From NCBI GenBank assembly GCA_007128045.1, contig SKYG01000383.1:1-7844 (forward strand): DNA of 7,844 nucleotides, read 5' to 3'. Made by a program: the position numbers and the translations under genes. This DNA comes from Bacteroidales bacterium (GTDB lineage: Bacteria; Bacteroidota; Bacteroidia; Bacteroidales; UBA7960). The notes below the pieces were generated by a model. It did not search any database and was not told where the DNA came from. It saw nothing but the letters and a program-made list of their open reading frames with translations. Below, piece after piece: positions 1 to 5,504 of the stretch. How positions within the stretch are numbered: the stretch's first letter is position 1; the number at the start of each line of letters is the position of its first letter.

Positions 1-9
1 AAAAAACAC

Positions 10-1413
10 ATGACCATTAAATTCGGTACCGATGGGTGGCGGGCAATAATTGCCCAGGATTTTACCACCTTTAATGTAGCCAGGGTGGCAGAAGCGACTG
101 CCAGATTCATCAGCAAGAAAAACCTGAACCCGGCAGTTGTAATTGGCTATGATTGCAGGTTTGGCGGATTGCTGTTTGCTGAAACCACTGCCAAAGTTAT
201 CGCCTCAAGGGGTATTAAAGTTTACATGGATAAATATTTCGTTACTACACCTATGGTTGCCATGGCTACCAAAGACTTTCGTGCAGGGGTAGGCGTTGTG
301 ATCACAGCAAGCCACAATCCACCACTGTATAACGGCTACAAACTAAAAGGGCATTTCGGAGGCCCCCTCATGGAAGACGATATCCTTGAGGTTGAATCAC
401 TTATTCCTGACGCTCCTGAAATTGACCCCCAATCAATAAATATTGAAGACCTGATTGAAGAAGGAAAGGTAGACATTGTTGACCTGGAAACTTTATATTG
501 CAATTATCTGGAACAACACTTCGATCTGGCTGCCATTAGAAGCTCTGAACTACAGCTTGCCTTTGATGCCATGTACGGTTCAGGCCAAAATGTAATGCGC
601 AGGTTATTTCCTGACATTACATTTCTACATTGCGAACATCAACCTCTTTTTGGTGGTATCCCGCCCGAACCACTACAAAGAAACCTGCTGGAGTTCTCAG
701 AAATAATCAGACTTTCGGAAAATATTGATTGTGGCCTGGCTGTTGACGGTGACGCTGACCGAATAGCATTATTCAACCATAGAGGAGACTATATCGATTC
801 ACACCATGTGATTCTGCTACTGATCTATTACCTGCATCATTATAAAAACCTTTCCGGAAAAATCGCCACAGGGTTTAGCTCTACGGTAAAGATTAACAAA
901 TTGTGCGAGGTGTTCGGATTGCCATTGGAAATTGTCAAGATTGGGTTTAAACACATTTGTCAGCTCATGCTGCATGAGAACATCCTGGTTGGCGGCGAGG
1001 AATCAGGAGGTATTGCTGTTGCAGGACATATACCTGAAAGAGATGGGATATATAACGGGTTATTGATTTGGGAGGCCCTTGTAAAAACAGGAAAGTCATT
1101 ACAAGACCTTATAGAAGAGGTTTACGATATTACCGGAAGTTTTGCTTTCGAACGGTCAGACTTAAGCATCAGCCAGGAAGACAAGCTCCGCATTGTAAAC
1201 AACTGCCAGAAAGGCTTCTATAAGCGCTTCGGAGAGTATGAGATCATTAAAGCGGAGACCCTCGACGGCTTCAAATACTACTTCAGTGATTCCCAGTGGT
1301 TAATGATAAGGCCATCAGGTACTGAACCTGTTTTACGCACCTATGCGGAAGGAAAAACCAGGGAAGAGGCATTGCATATCCTGAAAACGGCTTATGAAAC
1401 CATTATTGGTTAA
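10..1413 (+). CDS. Phosphoglucomutase/phosphomannomutase, alpha-D-phosphohexomutase superfamily
   Basis: Cytosolic enzyme that interconverts hexose 1-phosphate and 6-phosphate through a phosphoserine intermediate, supplying sugar phosphates for polysaccharide and nucleotide-sugar synthesis. The 467 residues are full length for the family. Visible motifs in order are FGTDGWR at 5-11, the catalytic loop TASHNP with phosphorylated Ser101, the Mg-binding loop DGDADR at 246-251, the sugar-binding loop GEESGG at 329-334, and the phosphate-binding loop RPSGTEP at 434-440. The GEESGG loop resembles PGM/PMM enzymes; GlmM usually has GEQSGH, so a glucosamine mutase is less likely. Whether glucose or mannose phosphate is preferred cannot be read from sequence. 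The ATG at 10 is preceded by an A-rich stretch, and M-T-I-K-FGTDGW is a typical start, but no stop lies upstream within the window. The 3' end overlaps the convergent rimO by 11 nt, with no terminator between them. Confidence 0.93.
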   Translation: MTIKFGTDGWRAIIAQDFTTFNVARVAEATARFISKKNLNPAVVIGYDCRFGGLLFAETTAKVIASRGIKVYMDKYFVTTPMVAMATKDFRAGVGVVITASHNPPLYNGYKLKGHFGGPLMEDDILEVESLIPDAPEIDPQSINIEDLIEEGKVDIVDLETLYCNYLEQHFDLAAIRSSELQLAFDAMYGSGQNVMRRLFPDITFLHCEHQPLFGGIPPEPLQRNLLEFSEIIRLSENIDCGLAVDGDADRIALFNHRGDYIDSHHVILLLIYYLHHYKNLSGKIATGFSSTVKINKLCEVFGLPLEIVKIGFKHICQLMLHENILVGGEESGGIAVAGHIPERDGIYNGLLIWEALVKTGKSLQDLIEEVYDITGSFAFERSDLSISQEDKLRIVNNCQKGFYKRFGEYEIIKAETLDGFKYYFSDSQWLMIRPSGTEPVLRTYAEGKTREEALHILKTAYETIIG

Positions 1414-2692
1414 TCACCCCGGTGAGTTCAAAATCTCCGGCTCCTGTTATCCTGACAACGACAAAGTTTCCGACCACTATACCTTCTTCTTTTTCAATGA
1501 GAACCTCGTTATCCACTTCAGGTGAATCGTATTCTGTGCGACCTATGAAATAATCATCCTCCTCCCTGTCTACAATTACTTTCAGTACCTTTCCAACTTT
1601 TGCCTCATTAAGTGAAAGGGATAGTTCCTGCTGAAGAGCCATGAGCGTCTCTGCCCGCCTACTTTTTAACCGTGTTGAAACAGTGTCAGCCATCCTGTAA
1701 GCGTTTGTACCTTCCTCCGGCGAATAAGTAAACACACCGAGGCGTTCAAAGCGAACATCTTTGACAAACTCCATCAACTCAGAAAAATCTTTCGGGGATT
1801 CTCCCGGAAAGCCAACAAGCATAGTAGTTCTGATGGCAATGTCCGGAACCTGTTTTCTGATGTCTTTAATAAGTTTCAGCATGGTCTTTTTATCATGCCC
1901 GCGCCGCATTGATTTTAAGATGTTATCGCTGGCATGCTGCAAAGGCATATCCAGATAACGGCATATCTTCGTATTGTTTTTGATGATTGGGATGATGTCT
2001 TTCGGAAAATTGGCTGGATACAGGTAATGAAGCCTTATCCATTGTATTTCAGAAATCTCTGACAGAGCATCCAATAGATTCGCAAGATGTGATTTCCCAT
2101 CAATATCCCTACCGTAGTAACTAAGATCCTGGGCAATGAGCAACAGCTCCCTGACCCCTTTACGTGCAAGTACTTTTGCCTCTTCAACAAGACGGGGAAC
2201 AGGCACGGAACGGAAAGCTCCTCTGATGAGTGGGATAGCACAAAAGGAACACCTTCTGTTACAACCCTCTCCAAGCTTCAGATACGCGTAATGTGAAGGT
2301 GTTGTTAACCACCGTGACATATTGTCGGGTTCATATTTAGTGTCAAACCATGAGCAGATAGCCTCTGCCTGATCAACGCCAAACCAGGCATCAACCTCCG
2401 GTATTTCCAGGCTTAACTCCTCGCGGTATCGTTGCGAAAGACATCCAAACACCAATAGTTTCCTGATCGAACCAAGTTGTTTGGCGCGCACATACGACAA
2501 GATCGTATCAATGCTTTCCTGCTTGGCATCACCAATAAATCCACAGGTATTGATAATAACCACATCGGAAGGTTCGCTTGAATCATGAAGAAGCCTGTAT
2601 CTTTCCAGGGGTAACTGACCCAATAACTTTTCTGAGTCGACAAGGTTTTTTGAACAGCCAAGGCTGATCAGGTTAATGGATATTTTTTTCAC
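1403..2692 (-). CDS. rimO: Ribosomal protein uS12 (Asp) methylthiotransferase RimO
   Basis: Radical-SAM enzyme that adds a methylthio group to the beta carbon of a conserved aspartate of ribosomal protein S12. The 429 residues hold all three family domains. The N-terminal MTTase (UPF0004) domain has cluster cysteines Cys13 (SLGCSKN), Cys50 (NTCGFI) and Cys84 (FGCLSQR). The radical-SAM barrel has CxxxCxxC at Cys144, Cys148 and Cys151 (GCNRRCSFCAIP). A C-terminal TRAM domain covers about 358-427 and contains the DSPEVDNEV stretch that resembles RimO better than MiaB. The start codon is GTG at 2692-2690: a TAA lies two codons upstream, and no ATG occurs before Cys13, so GTG is the only sensible start. 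It begins 17 nt after the ftsY stop, so the two are probably cotranscribed. Its tail overlaps the convergent phosphohexomutase gene. MiaB or MtaB are the alternatives, and both fit less well. Confidence 0.95.
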   Translation of the reverse strand: MKKISINLISLGCSKNLVDSEKLLGQLPLERYRLLHDSSEPSDVVIINTCGFIGDAKQESIDTILSYVRAKQLGSIRKLLVFGCLSQRYREELSLEIPEVDAWFGVDQAEAICSWFDTKYEPDNMSRWLTTPSHYAYLKLGEGCNRRCSFCAIPLIRGAFRSVPVPRLVEEAKVLARKGVRELLLIAQDLSYYGRDIDGKSHLANLLDALSEISEIQWIRLHYLYPANFPKDIIPIIKNNTKICRYLDMPLQHASDNILKSMRRGHDKKTMLKLIKDIRKQVPDIAIRTTMLVGFPGESPKDFSELMEFVKDVRFERLGVFTYSPEEGTNAYRMADTVSTRLKSRRAETLMALQQELSLSLNEAKVGKVLKVIVDREEDDYFIGRTEYDSPEVDNEVLIEKEEGIVVGNFVVVRITGAGDFELTGVINQ

Positions 2693-2709
2693 AAGTTACA
2701 AGGAAATGA

Positions 2710-3663
2710 TTAGTCACTGAAAAGACTTCCTACAAAAGCCTCACGATTAAATATCTGCAAGTCATCAAGGCCCTCGCCAACCCCAATATACTTTACCGGA
2801 ATGTTGAACTGGTCACTCACACCTATTACCACTCCGCCTTTTGCAGTACCATCAAGCTTTGTAATTGCCAACGCGTTTACTTCGGTTGCAGTAGTAAACT
2901 GCCTGGCCTGTTCGAACGCATTCTGGCCGGTAGAACCATCCAGGATGAGCAATACCTCATGGGGAGCTTCAGGAATAAGCTTCTTCATCACTGTTTTGAT
3001 CTTGGTAAGCTCATTCATCAGGTGAATCTTATTATGTAACCGCCCTGCTGTATCGATGATAGCCACATCCATCGAATGGTCGACAGCGTACTTCAACGAC
3101 TCAAACGCTACAGAAGCGGGATCTGCACCCATCCCCTTCGATACGATGTCTACACCAACCCTTTCCGACCATATGGTTAATTGATCAACAGCAGCAGCCC
3201 TGAACGTATCGGCCGCACCCAGCACTACCTTCTTCCCAGCCTCTTTAAACTTATGAGCCAGTTTCGCAATGGTGGTTGTTTTGCCAACCCCGTTCACACC
3301 TACTACCATAATCACAAAAGGACGATGCCCCGAGTCTTCCAGCAGGTTGGAAAAGTCAAGATGGCTGTTCTCAGCCAAAAGAGCAATGATCTCTTCCTTC
3401 AGGATGCTATTAAGTTCTTCTGTACCCAGGTATTTATCCCTGGCAACGCGCGATTCAATGCGTTCAATGATTCTGATAGTGGTAGAAACACCCACGTCGG
3501 ATGAAATCAGAATTTCCTCCAGGTTATCAAGTACAACCTCATCAACCTTTGACTTGCCGGCAACAGCCTTGGATAATTTGGAGAAAAAATTATTCCGTGT
3601 TTTCTCCAACCCTTTATCCAGGTCTTCTTTCCTGCTCTTTGAAAAAATATCGAAAAGACCCAT
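2710..3663 (-). CDS. ftsY: Signal recognition particle receptor FtsY
   Basis: SRP-family GTPase that docks ribosome-nascent chain-SRP complexes on the inner membrane for cotranslational insertion. The 317 residues are an NG-domain protein with only a short basic N-terminal tail (MGLFDIFSKSRKE), as is common outside the Gammaproteobacteria, whose FtsY carries a long acidic A domain. The N domain covers roughly 20-100. In the G domain, the P-loop is GVNGVGKTT at 122-130, followed by DTFRAAAVDQL at 152-162, DTAGRLHN at 204-211 and TKLDGTAKGG at 268-277. GVGEGLDDL at 294-302 and a terminal phenylalanine-rich tail resemble FtsY rather than Ffh, and there is no methionine-rich M domain. The ATG at 3663 is supported by an in-frame TAA 15 nt upstream. 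A terminator lies between this gene and the upstream DUF4295 gene, so ftsY may depend on readthrough or its own promoter, which I could not identify. Confidence 0.96.
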   Translation of the reverse strand: MGLFDIFSKSRKEDLDKGLEKTRNNFFSKLSKAVAGKSKVDEVVLDNLEEILISSDVGVSTTIRIIERIESRVARDKYLGTEELNSILKEEIIALLAENSHLDFSNLLEDSGHRPFVIMVVGVNGVGKTTTIAKLAHKFKEAGKKVVLGAADTFRAAAVDQLTIWSERVGVDIVSKGMGADPASVAFESLKYAVDHSMDVAIIDTAGRLHNKIHLMNELTKIKTVMKKLIPEAPHEVLLILDGSTGQNAFEQARQFTTATEVNALAITKLDGTAKGGVVIGVSDQFNIPVKYIGVGEGLDDLQIFNREAFVGSLFSD

Positions 3664-3668
3664 ACCCT

Positions 3669-3688
3669 TTAGTTCAGCTTAGTTCAGC
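3669..3688. repeat. 10-bp tandem duplication in the ftsY leader
   Basis: TTAGTTCAGC occurs twice in direct succession (3669-3678 and 3679-3688), ending 5 nt upstream of the ftsY start codon as read on the minus strand. It is exact but short. It might affect the translation-initiation region, or it may simply be a local slippage duplication. Confidence 0.6.
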
Positions 3689-3736
3689 GCTTTTACCAAC
3701 AAATCGAATCCGTACAATTACGAAATATCGGGAAAC

Positions 3737-3776
3737 AAAAAATCAGACCTGACACGGATCACGCGACAGATCTGAT
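3737..3776 (-). terminator. Rho-independent terminator after the DUF4295 gene
   Basis: On the minus strand, ATCAGATCTG (3776-3767) pairs with CAGGTCTGAT (3751-3742) over 10 bp with a single G-U wobble. The loop is 15 nt, and a run of six T follows directly, the first being the last base of the stem. It lies 22 nt beyond the DUF4295 stop and 73 nt before ftsY. The T tract exists on the minus strand only, so it acts in that direction. It probably ends or attenuates the rpmG-DUF4295 transcript. Confidence 0.75.
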
Positions 3777-3798
3777 AAGTACCATATTAAAATAACGT

Positions 3799-3960
3799 TT
3801 ACGCTTCCTTTTTTGAAAAGAATTCGACTACCTTATCAGAAGCTATAATGTTTTCTTCGAAACTATATGCTCCGGACTTCTCAGATTTTTTCATTCTGAT
3901 AACTTTCGCAAAACCTTTGCCAGTGTCTGACTTAAGTGTCGCAACAACTTTCTTTGCCAT
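3799..3960 (-). CDS. DUF4295 small ribosome-associated protein (bL38 type)
   Basis: A 53-residue, lysine-rich protein beginning MAKKVVATLKSDTGKGFAKV and ending EFFSKKEA. It matches the DUF4295 family, found between bL33 and ftsY throughout the Bacteroidota. From memory, the Flavobacterium johnsoniae ribosome structure showed a protein of this family on the large subunit, named bL38; I could not check this. The repeated K-S/T and acidic-aromatic C-terminus and the basic N-terminus fit a small rRNA-binding protein. The ATG lies 11 nt after the rpmG stop, in an A/T-rich leader without a Shine-Dalgarno sequence, and the pair is clearly one operon. A terminator follows 22 nt after its TAA. Confidence 0.88.
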   Translation of the reverse strand: MAKKVVATLKSDTGKGFAKVIRMKKSEKSGAYSFEENIIASDKVVEFFSKKEA

Positions 3961-3971
3961 ATCTTAAAAGA

Positions 3972-4160
3972 TTATTTAATTTCTCTGTGGATGGTCATTT
4001 TCCGTAAAATCGGATTGTACTTCTTCAGTTCCAAACGCTCTGGAGTGTTCTTTTTGTTCTTTTTGGAAACATACCTGGAAGTACCCGGCATTCCGCTGGT
4101 TTTATGCTCGGTGCATTCAAGAATTACCTGCACACGCGCTTCTTTCGTTTTCTTGGCCAT
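3972..4160 (-). CDS. rpmG: 50S ribosomal protein bL33
   Basis: Small large-subunit protein of 62 residues that sits near the E-site. The family signature is clear: MAKKTKEARVQVILECTEHK at the N-terminus, TSRYVSKKNKKNTPERLELKKYNP in the middle, and MTIHREIK at the C-terminus. Only one cysteine (Cys16) is present, and the C-terminal CxxC pair of zinc-binding bL33 is replaced by an R-K-M sequence, so this is the zinc-independent (C-minus) form. It is the first gene of the minus-strand cluster and has a good promoter 33 nt upstream of its ATG. rpmB (bL28), which often precedes rpmG in this phylum, is absent; the upstream gene is on the opposite strand. Confidence 0.96.
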   Translation of the reverse strand: MAKKTKEARVQVILECTEHKTSGMPGTSRYVSKKNKKNTPERLELKKYNPILRKMTIHREIK

Positions 4161-4192
4161 GATGGTATTTTATCTCGTTTATTTCAGGAGCG

Positions 4193-4225
4193 CAAAATTA
4201 CATATTTTTTAGGGATATTCCCAAA
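4193..4225 (-). promoter_or_regulatory. Predicted sigma-ABfr promoter for rpmG-DUF4295
   Basis: On the minus strand, TTTG (4225-4222) is followed after 21 nt by TAATTTTG (4200-4193), an exact match to the Bacteroidota -7 consensus TAnnTTTG. Transcription would begin near 4186, giving a leader of about 25 nt before the rpmG ATG. The short palindrome GGGATATTCCC (4212-4222) sits in the spacer. Confidence 0.7.
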
Positions 4226-4274
4226 CATTTCAAATAATATTTAATAATATGGTGTCATTTTTCGACCTTTTGAC

Positions 4275-4290
4275 GGTCAACTTGTTGACC
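4275..4290. promoter_or_regulatory. Perfect palindrome, possible operator
   Basis: GGTCAAC-TT-GTTGACC is an exact 7+7 inverted repeat with a 2-nt centre. It lies between the two divergent promoters, 13 nt upstream of the -33 element of the FKBP promoter and 49 nt upstream of the -33 element of rpmG. The symmetry and position fit a dimeric DNA-binding protein, but no regulator gene is in the window to pair with it, and the site could be chance. Confidence 0.4.
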
Positions 4291-4303
4291 CACATTCGCC
4301 CGG

Positions 4304-4335
4304 TTTGGTAGTTACGCAATAATTCCATACCTTCG
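4304..4335 (+). promoter_or_regulatory. Predicted promoter for the FKBP gene
   Basis: TTTG (4304-4307), 20 nt, then TACCTTCG (4328-4335), one base off the TAnnTTTG consensus. Transcription would begin near 4342, giving a leader of about 70 nt. That leader opens with the hairpin at 4350-4384. Confidence 0.55.
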
Positions 4336-4349
4336 TCGCATTAATTACT

Positions 4350-4393
4350 ATGGGATTTCCTGTTATCATGCAGGACGATCCCATGATTTTTTT
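4350..4393 (+). terminator. Terminator-like hairpin in the FKBP leader (possible attenuator)
   Basis: ATGGGAT (4350-4356) pairs with ATCCCAT (4378-4384), and the inner TCCTG (4358-4362) pairs with CAGGA (4371-4375). They are separated by a 1-by-2 internal loop and closed by an 8-nt apical loop. Two bases later comes a run of seven T (4387-4393). The shape is that of an intrinsic terminator for plus-strand transcription, yet no plus-strand gene lies upstream, and the FKBP ATG follows at 4411. It may attenuate the isomerase gene, release a short RNA, or only shield the 5' end. No riboswitch class is recognised. Confidence 0.5.
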
Positions 4394-4410
4394 CATCAAA
4401 AACAATCATA

Positions 4411-4914
4411 ATGAAGTCAGCTGAAGCAAAAGTTATCAAAATCACCTACGAATTACGAAATGGAAACAAAGAAGGAGAAGTTATTGAATCCGTTAATAAG
4501 GAAAACCCTGCAGAGTTTTTATTTGGAGCAGGCAAGCTCAATCAAAAATTTGAAGAAAATGTAATAGGGCTATCAGATGATGATACGTTTGAGTTTATAA
4601 TACCTTCAGATCAGGCGTATGGTGATATCAACGAAAAAGCTATTGTTGATGTACCAAAAGATATCTTTGTTGTTGAAGGAAAAATTGCTGAAGACCTTTT
4701 AGAGATTGGCAAGATATTGAACATGCAGGATCAGGATGGTAATCCATTACGTGGAAAGATTATCGAGATTGGTGAGAACACAGTGACAATGGATTTTAAT
4801 CACCCGCTGGCAGGGTTGGACCTGCACTTTAAAGGCCAGGTATTGAATTCGCGTGAAGCCTCAGAAGAGGAGGTTGCACATGGTCATGTACATACAGGTG
4901 AACATGGGCATTAA
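4411..4914 (+). CDS. FKBP-type peptidyl-prolyl cis-trans isomerase, SlyD-like
   Basis: Cytosolic prolyl isomerase and probable chaperone. The 167 residues show the SlyD arrangement. The FKBP half carries NPAEFLFGAGKLNQKFEE at 32-49, FIIPSDQAYG at 62-71, and the closing DFNHPLAGLDLHFKGQVL at 128-145. Inserted between them, about 72-122, is the insert-in-flap (IF) chaperone domain. The C-terminal tail EEEVAHGHVHTGEHGH has five histidines (157, 159, 161, 165, 167), a short version of the SlyD metal-binding tail, so nickel or zinc binding is plausible but unproven. There is no signal peptide. The ATG follows an A-rich leader; the nearby ATG at 4383 is out of frame. The gene is monocistronic, diverges from rpmG and converges on the DUF454 gene, and its own leader hairpin suggests extra regulation. 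Confidence 0.93.
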   Translation: MKSAEAKVIKITYELRNGNKEGEVIESVNKENPAEFLFGAGKLNQKFEENVIGLSDDDTFEFIIPSDQAYGDINEKAIVDVPKDIFVVEGKIAEDLLEIGKILNMQDQDGNPLRGKIIEIGENTVTMDFNHPLAGLDLHFKGQVLNSREASEEEVAHGHVHTGEHGH

Positions 4915-4915
4915 G

Positions 4916-4942
4916 AAATTGCGATGACCTGACCTGCAATTT
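4916..4942. repeat. Inverted repeat between convergent genes
   Basis: AAATTGC (4916-4922) and GCAATTT (4936-4942) form a 7-bp stem with a 13-nt loop directly after the FKBP stop. No T tract follows on either strand, so it is at best a weak bidirectional terminator. Confidence 0.3.
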
Positions 4943-4987
4943 GAAAGAACGGTTGTTGTTTCAGTCGGTTAACTCACTAAAAAAACA

Positions 4988-5395
4988 CTACCGGATGGTT
5001 TTCAGCGAGGCAATATGTGCTGACACACCAACTGCAATCAGCAGCAACAATAATCGCACCCACCAATAGTCTACCGCCCAGATTGCTGAAACTGTTATTG
5101 TAATCCAAAGCATCGAAATAGAAATAATTTTTATTCTCATGGTAACACCTCCTTGCTCCCGGTAATTACGAATATAGGCGCCAAAATATTTATGATGGAT
5201 GAGCCATAAATAAAATCGCTTTGAGCTTCGTGCAAATAGCCAGGCCGACAATAGCAGAAAAGGAGTTGTAGGTAATAGTGGCAGTGGAATCCCTGCTATT
5301 CCCAGCAACAGTGAGAGCATCCCCAAACAAATAAACAAGCGTTTTTTTAAGGGGTTGATCTCTTTCTCATATAATCTGTCTTCTGTCTTATCCAT
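4988..5395 (-). CDS. DUF454 (YbaN family) inner-membrane protein
   Basis: A 135-residue integral membrane protein of the DUF454/YbaN family, whose function is not known. The family signature PLLPTTPFLLLSAWLFARSS spans 39-58, followed by FYLWLIHHKYFGAYIRNYRE at 61-80 and a GGVTMRIK segment. Hydrophobic stretches at about 20-38, 44-56, 88-107 and 111-130 suggest four membrane segments, with a charged N-terminus (MDKTEDRLYEKE) probably in the cytoplasm. The ATG at 5395 gives the usual length for the family. It is a single-gene unit, divergent from the alpha/beta hydrolase and convergent with the FKBP gene 73 nt away. A -7-like element lies about 50 nt upstream. Neither neighbour suggests a specific role. 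Confidence 0.88.
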   Translation of the reverse strand: MDKTEDRLYEKEINPLKKRLFICLGMLSLLLGIAGIPLPLLPTTPFLLLSAWLFARSSKRFYLWLIHHKYFGAYIRNYREQGGVTMRIKIISISMLWITITVSAIWAVDYWWVRLLLLLIAVGVSAHIASLKTIR

Positions 5396-5444
5396 GAATA
5401 CAGCGAACGTGAGTACGTAAATTAAAATGTACTTGTGATGGACA

Positions 5445-5452
5445 CAAAACTA
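5445..5452 (-). promoter_or_regulatory. Possible -7 element for the DUF454 gene
   Basis: TAGTTTTG on the minus strand (5452-5445) matches TAnnTTTG exactly and lies 49 nt before the DUF454 ATG. No TTTG or TTG is found at the expected distance upstream, so the call rests on the -7 element alone. Confidence 0.4.
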
Positions 5453-5463
5453 ATAAAGTTTTA

Positions 5464-5471
5464 TAATTTTG
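5464..5471 (+). promoter_or_regulatory. Possible -7 element for the alpha/beta hydrolase gene
   Basis: TAATTTTG matches the -7 consensus exactly and lies 33 nt before the hydrolase ATG, implying a leader of about 27 nt. The nearest upstream TTG (5433-5435) is 28 nt away, longer than the usual spacing. It is 11 nt from the opposite-facing -7 element, so polymerases at the two promoters would compete. Confidence 0.45.
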
Positions 5472-5504
5472 GGTAATATTCTTTAACCTGGATTAAAATC
5501 TCTC

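Noticed and set aside
3700..3739. Promoter for ftsY using TTTG (3739-3736) and TCGATTTG (3707-3700) on the minus strand.
   Set aside because: The spacing is 28 nt and the -7 has a mismatch at its second base, so the match is too weak to call.
3181..3752. Three plus-strand open frames opposite ftsY and its leader.
   Set aside because: They lie antisense to a strongly conserved GTPase, have no recognisable domains, and overlap one another in different frames.
4350..4393. Known riboswitch or ribosomal-protein leader in front of the FKBP gene.
   Set aside because: The leader is only about 70 nt with one hairpin and no conserved core of a class I can recognise; only the attenuator-like shape is supported.
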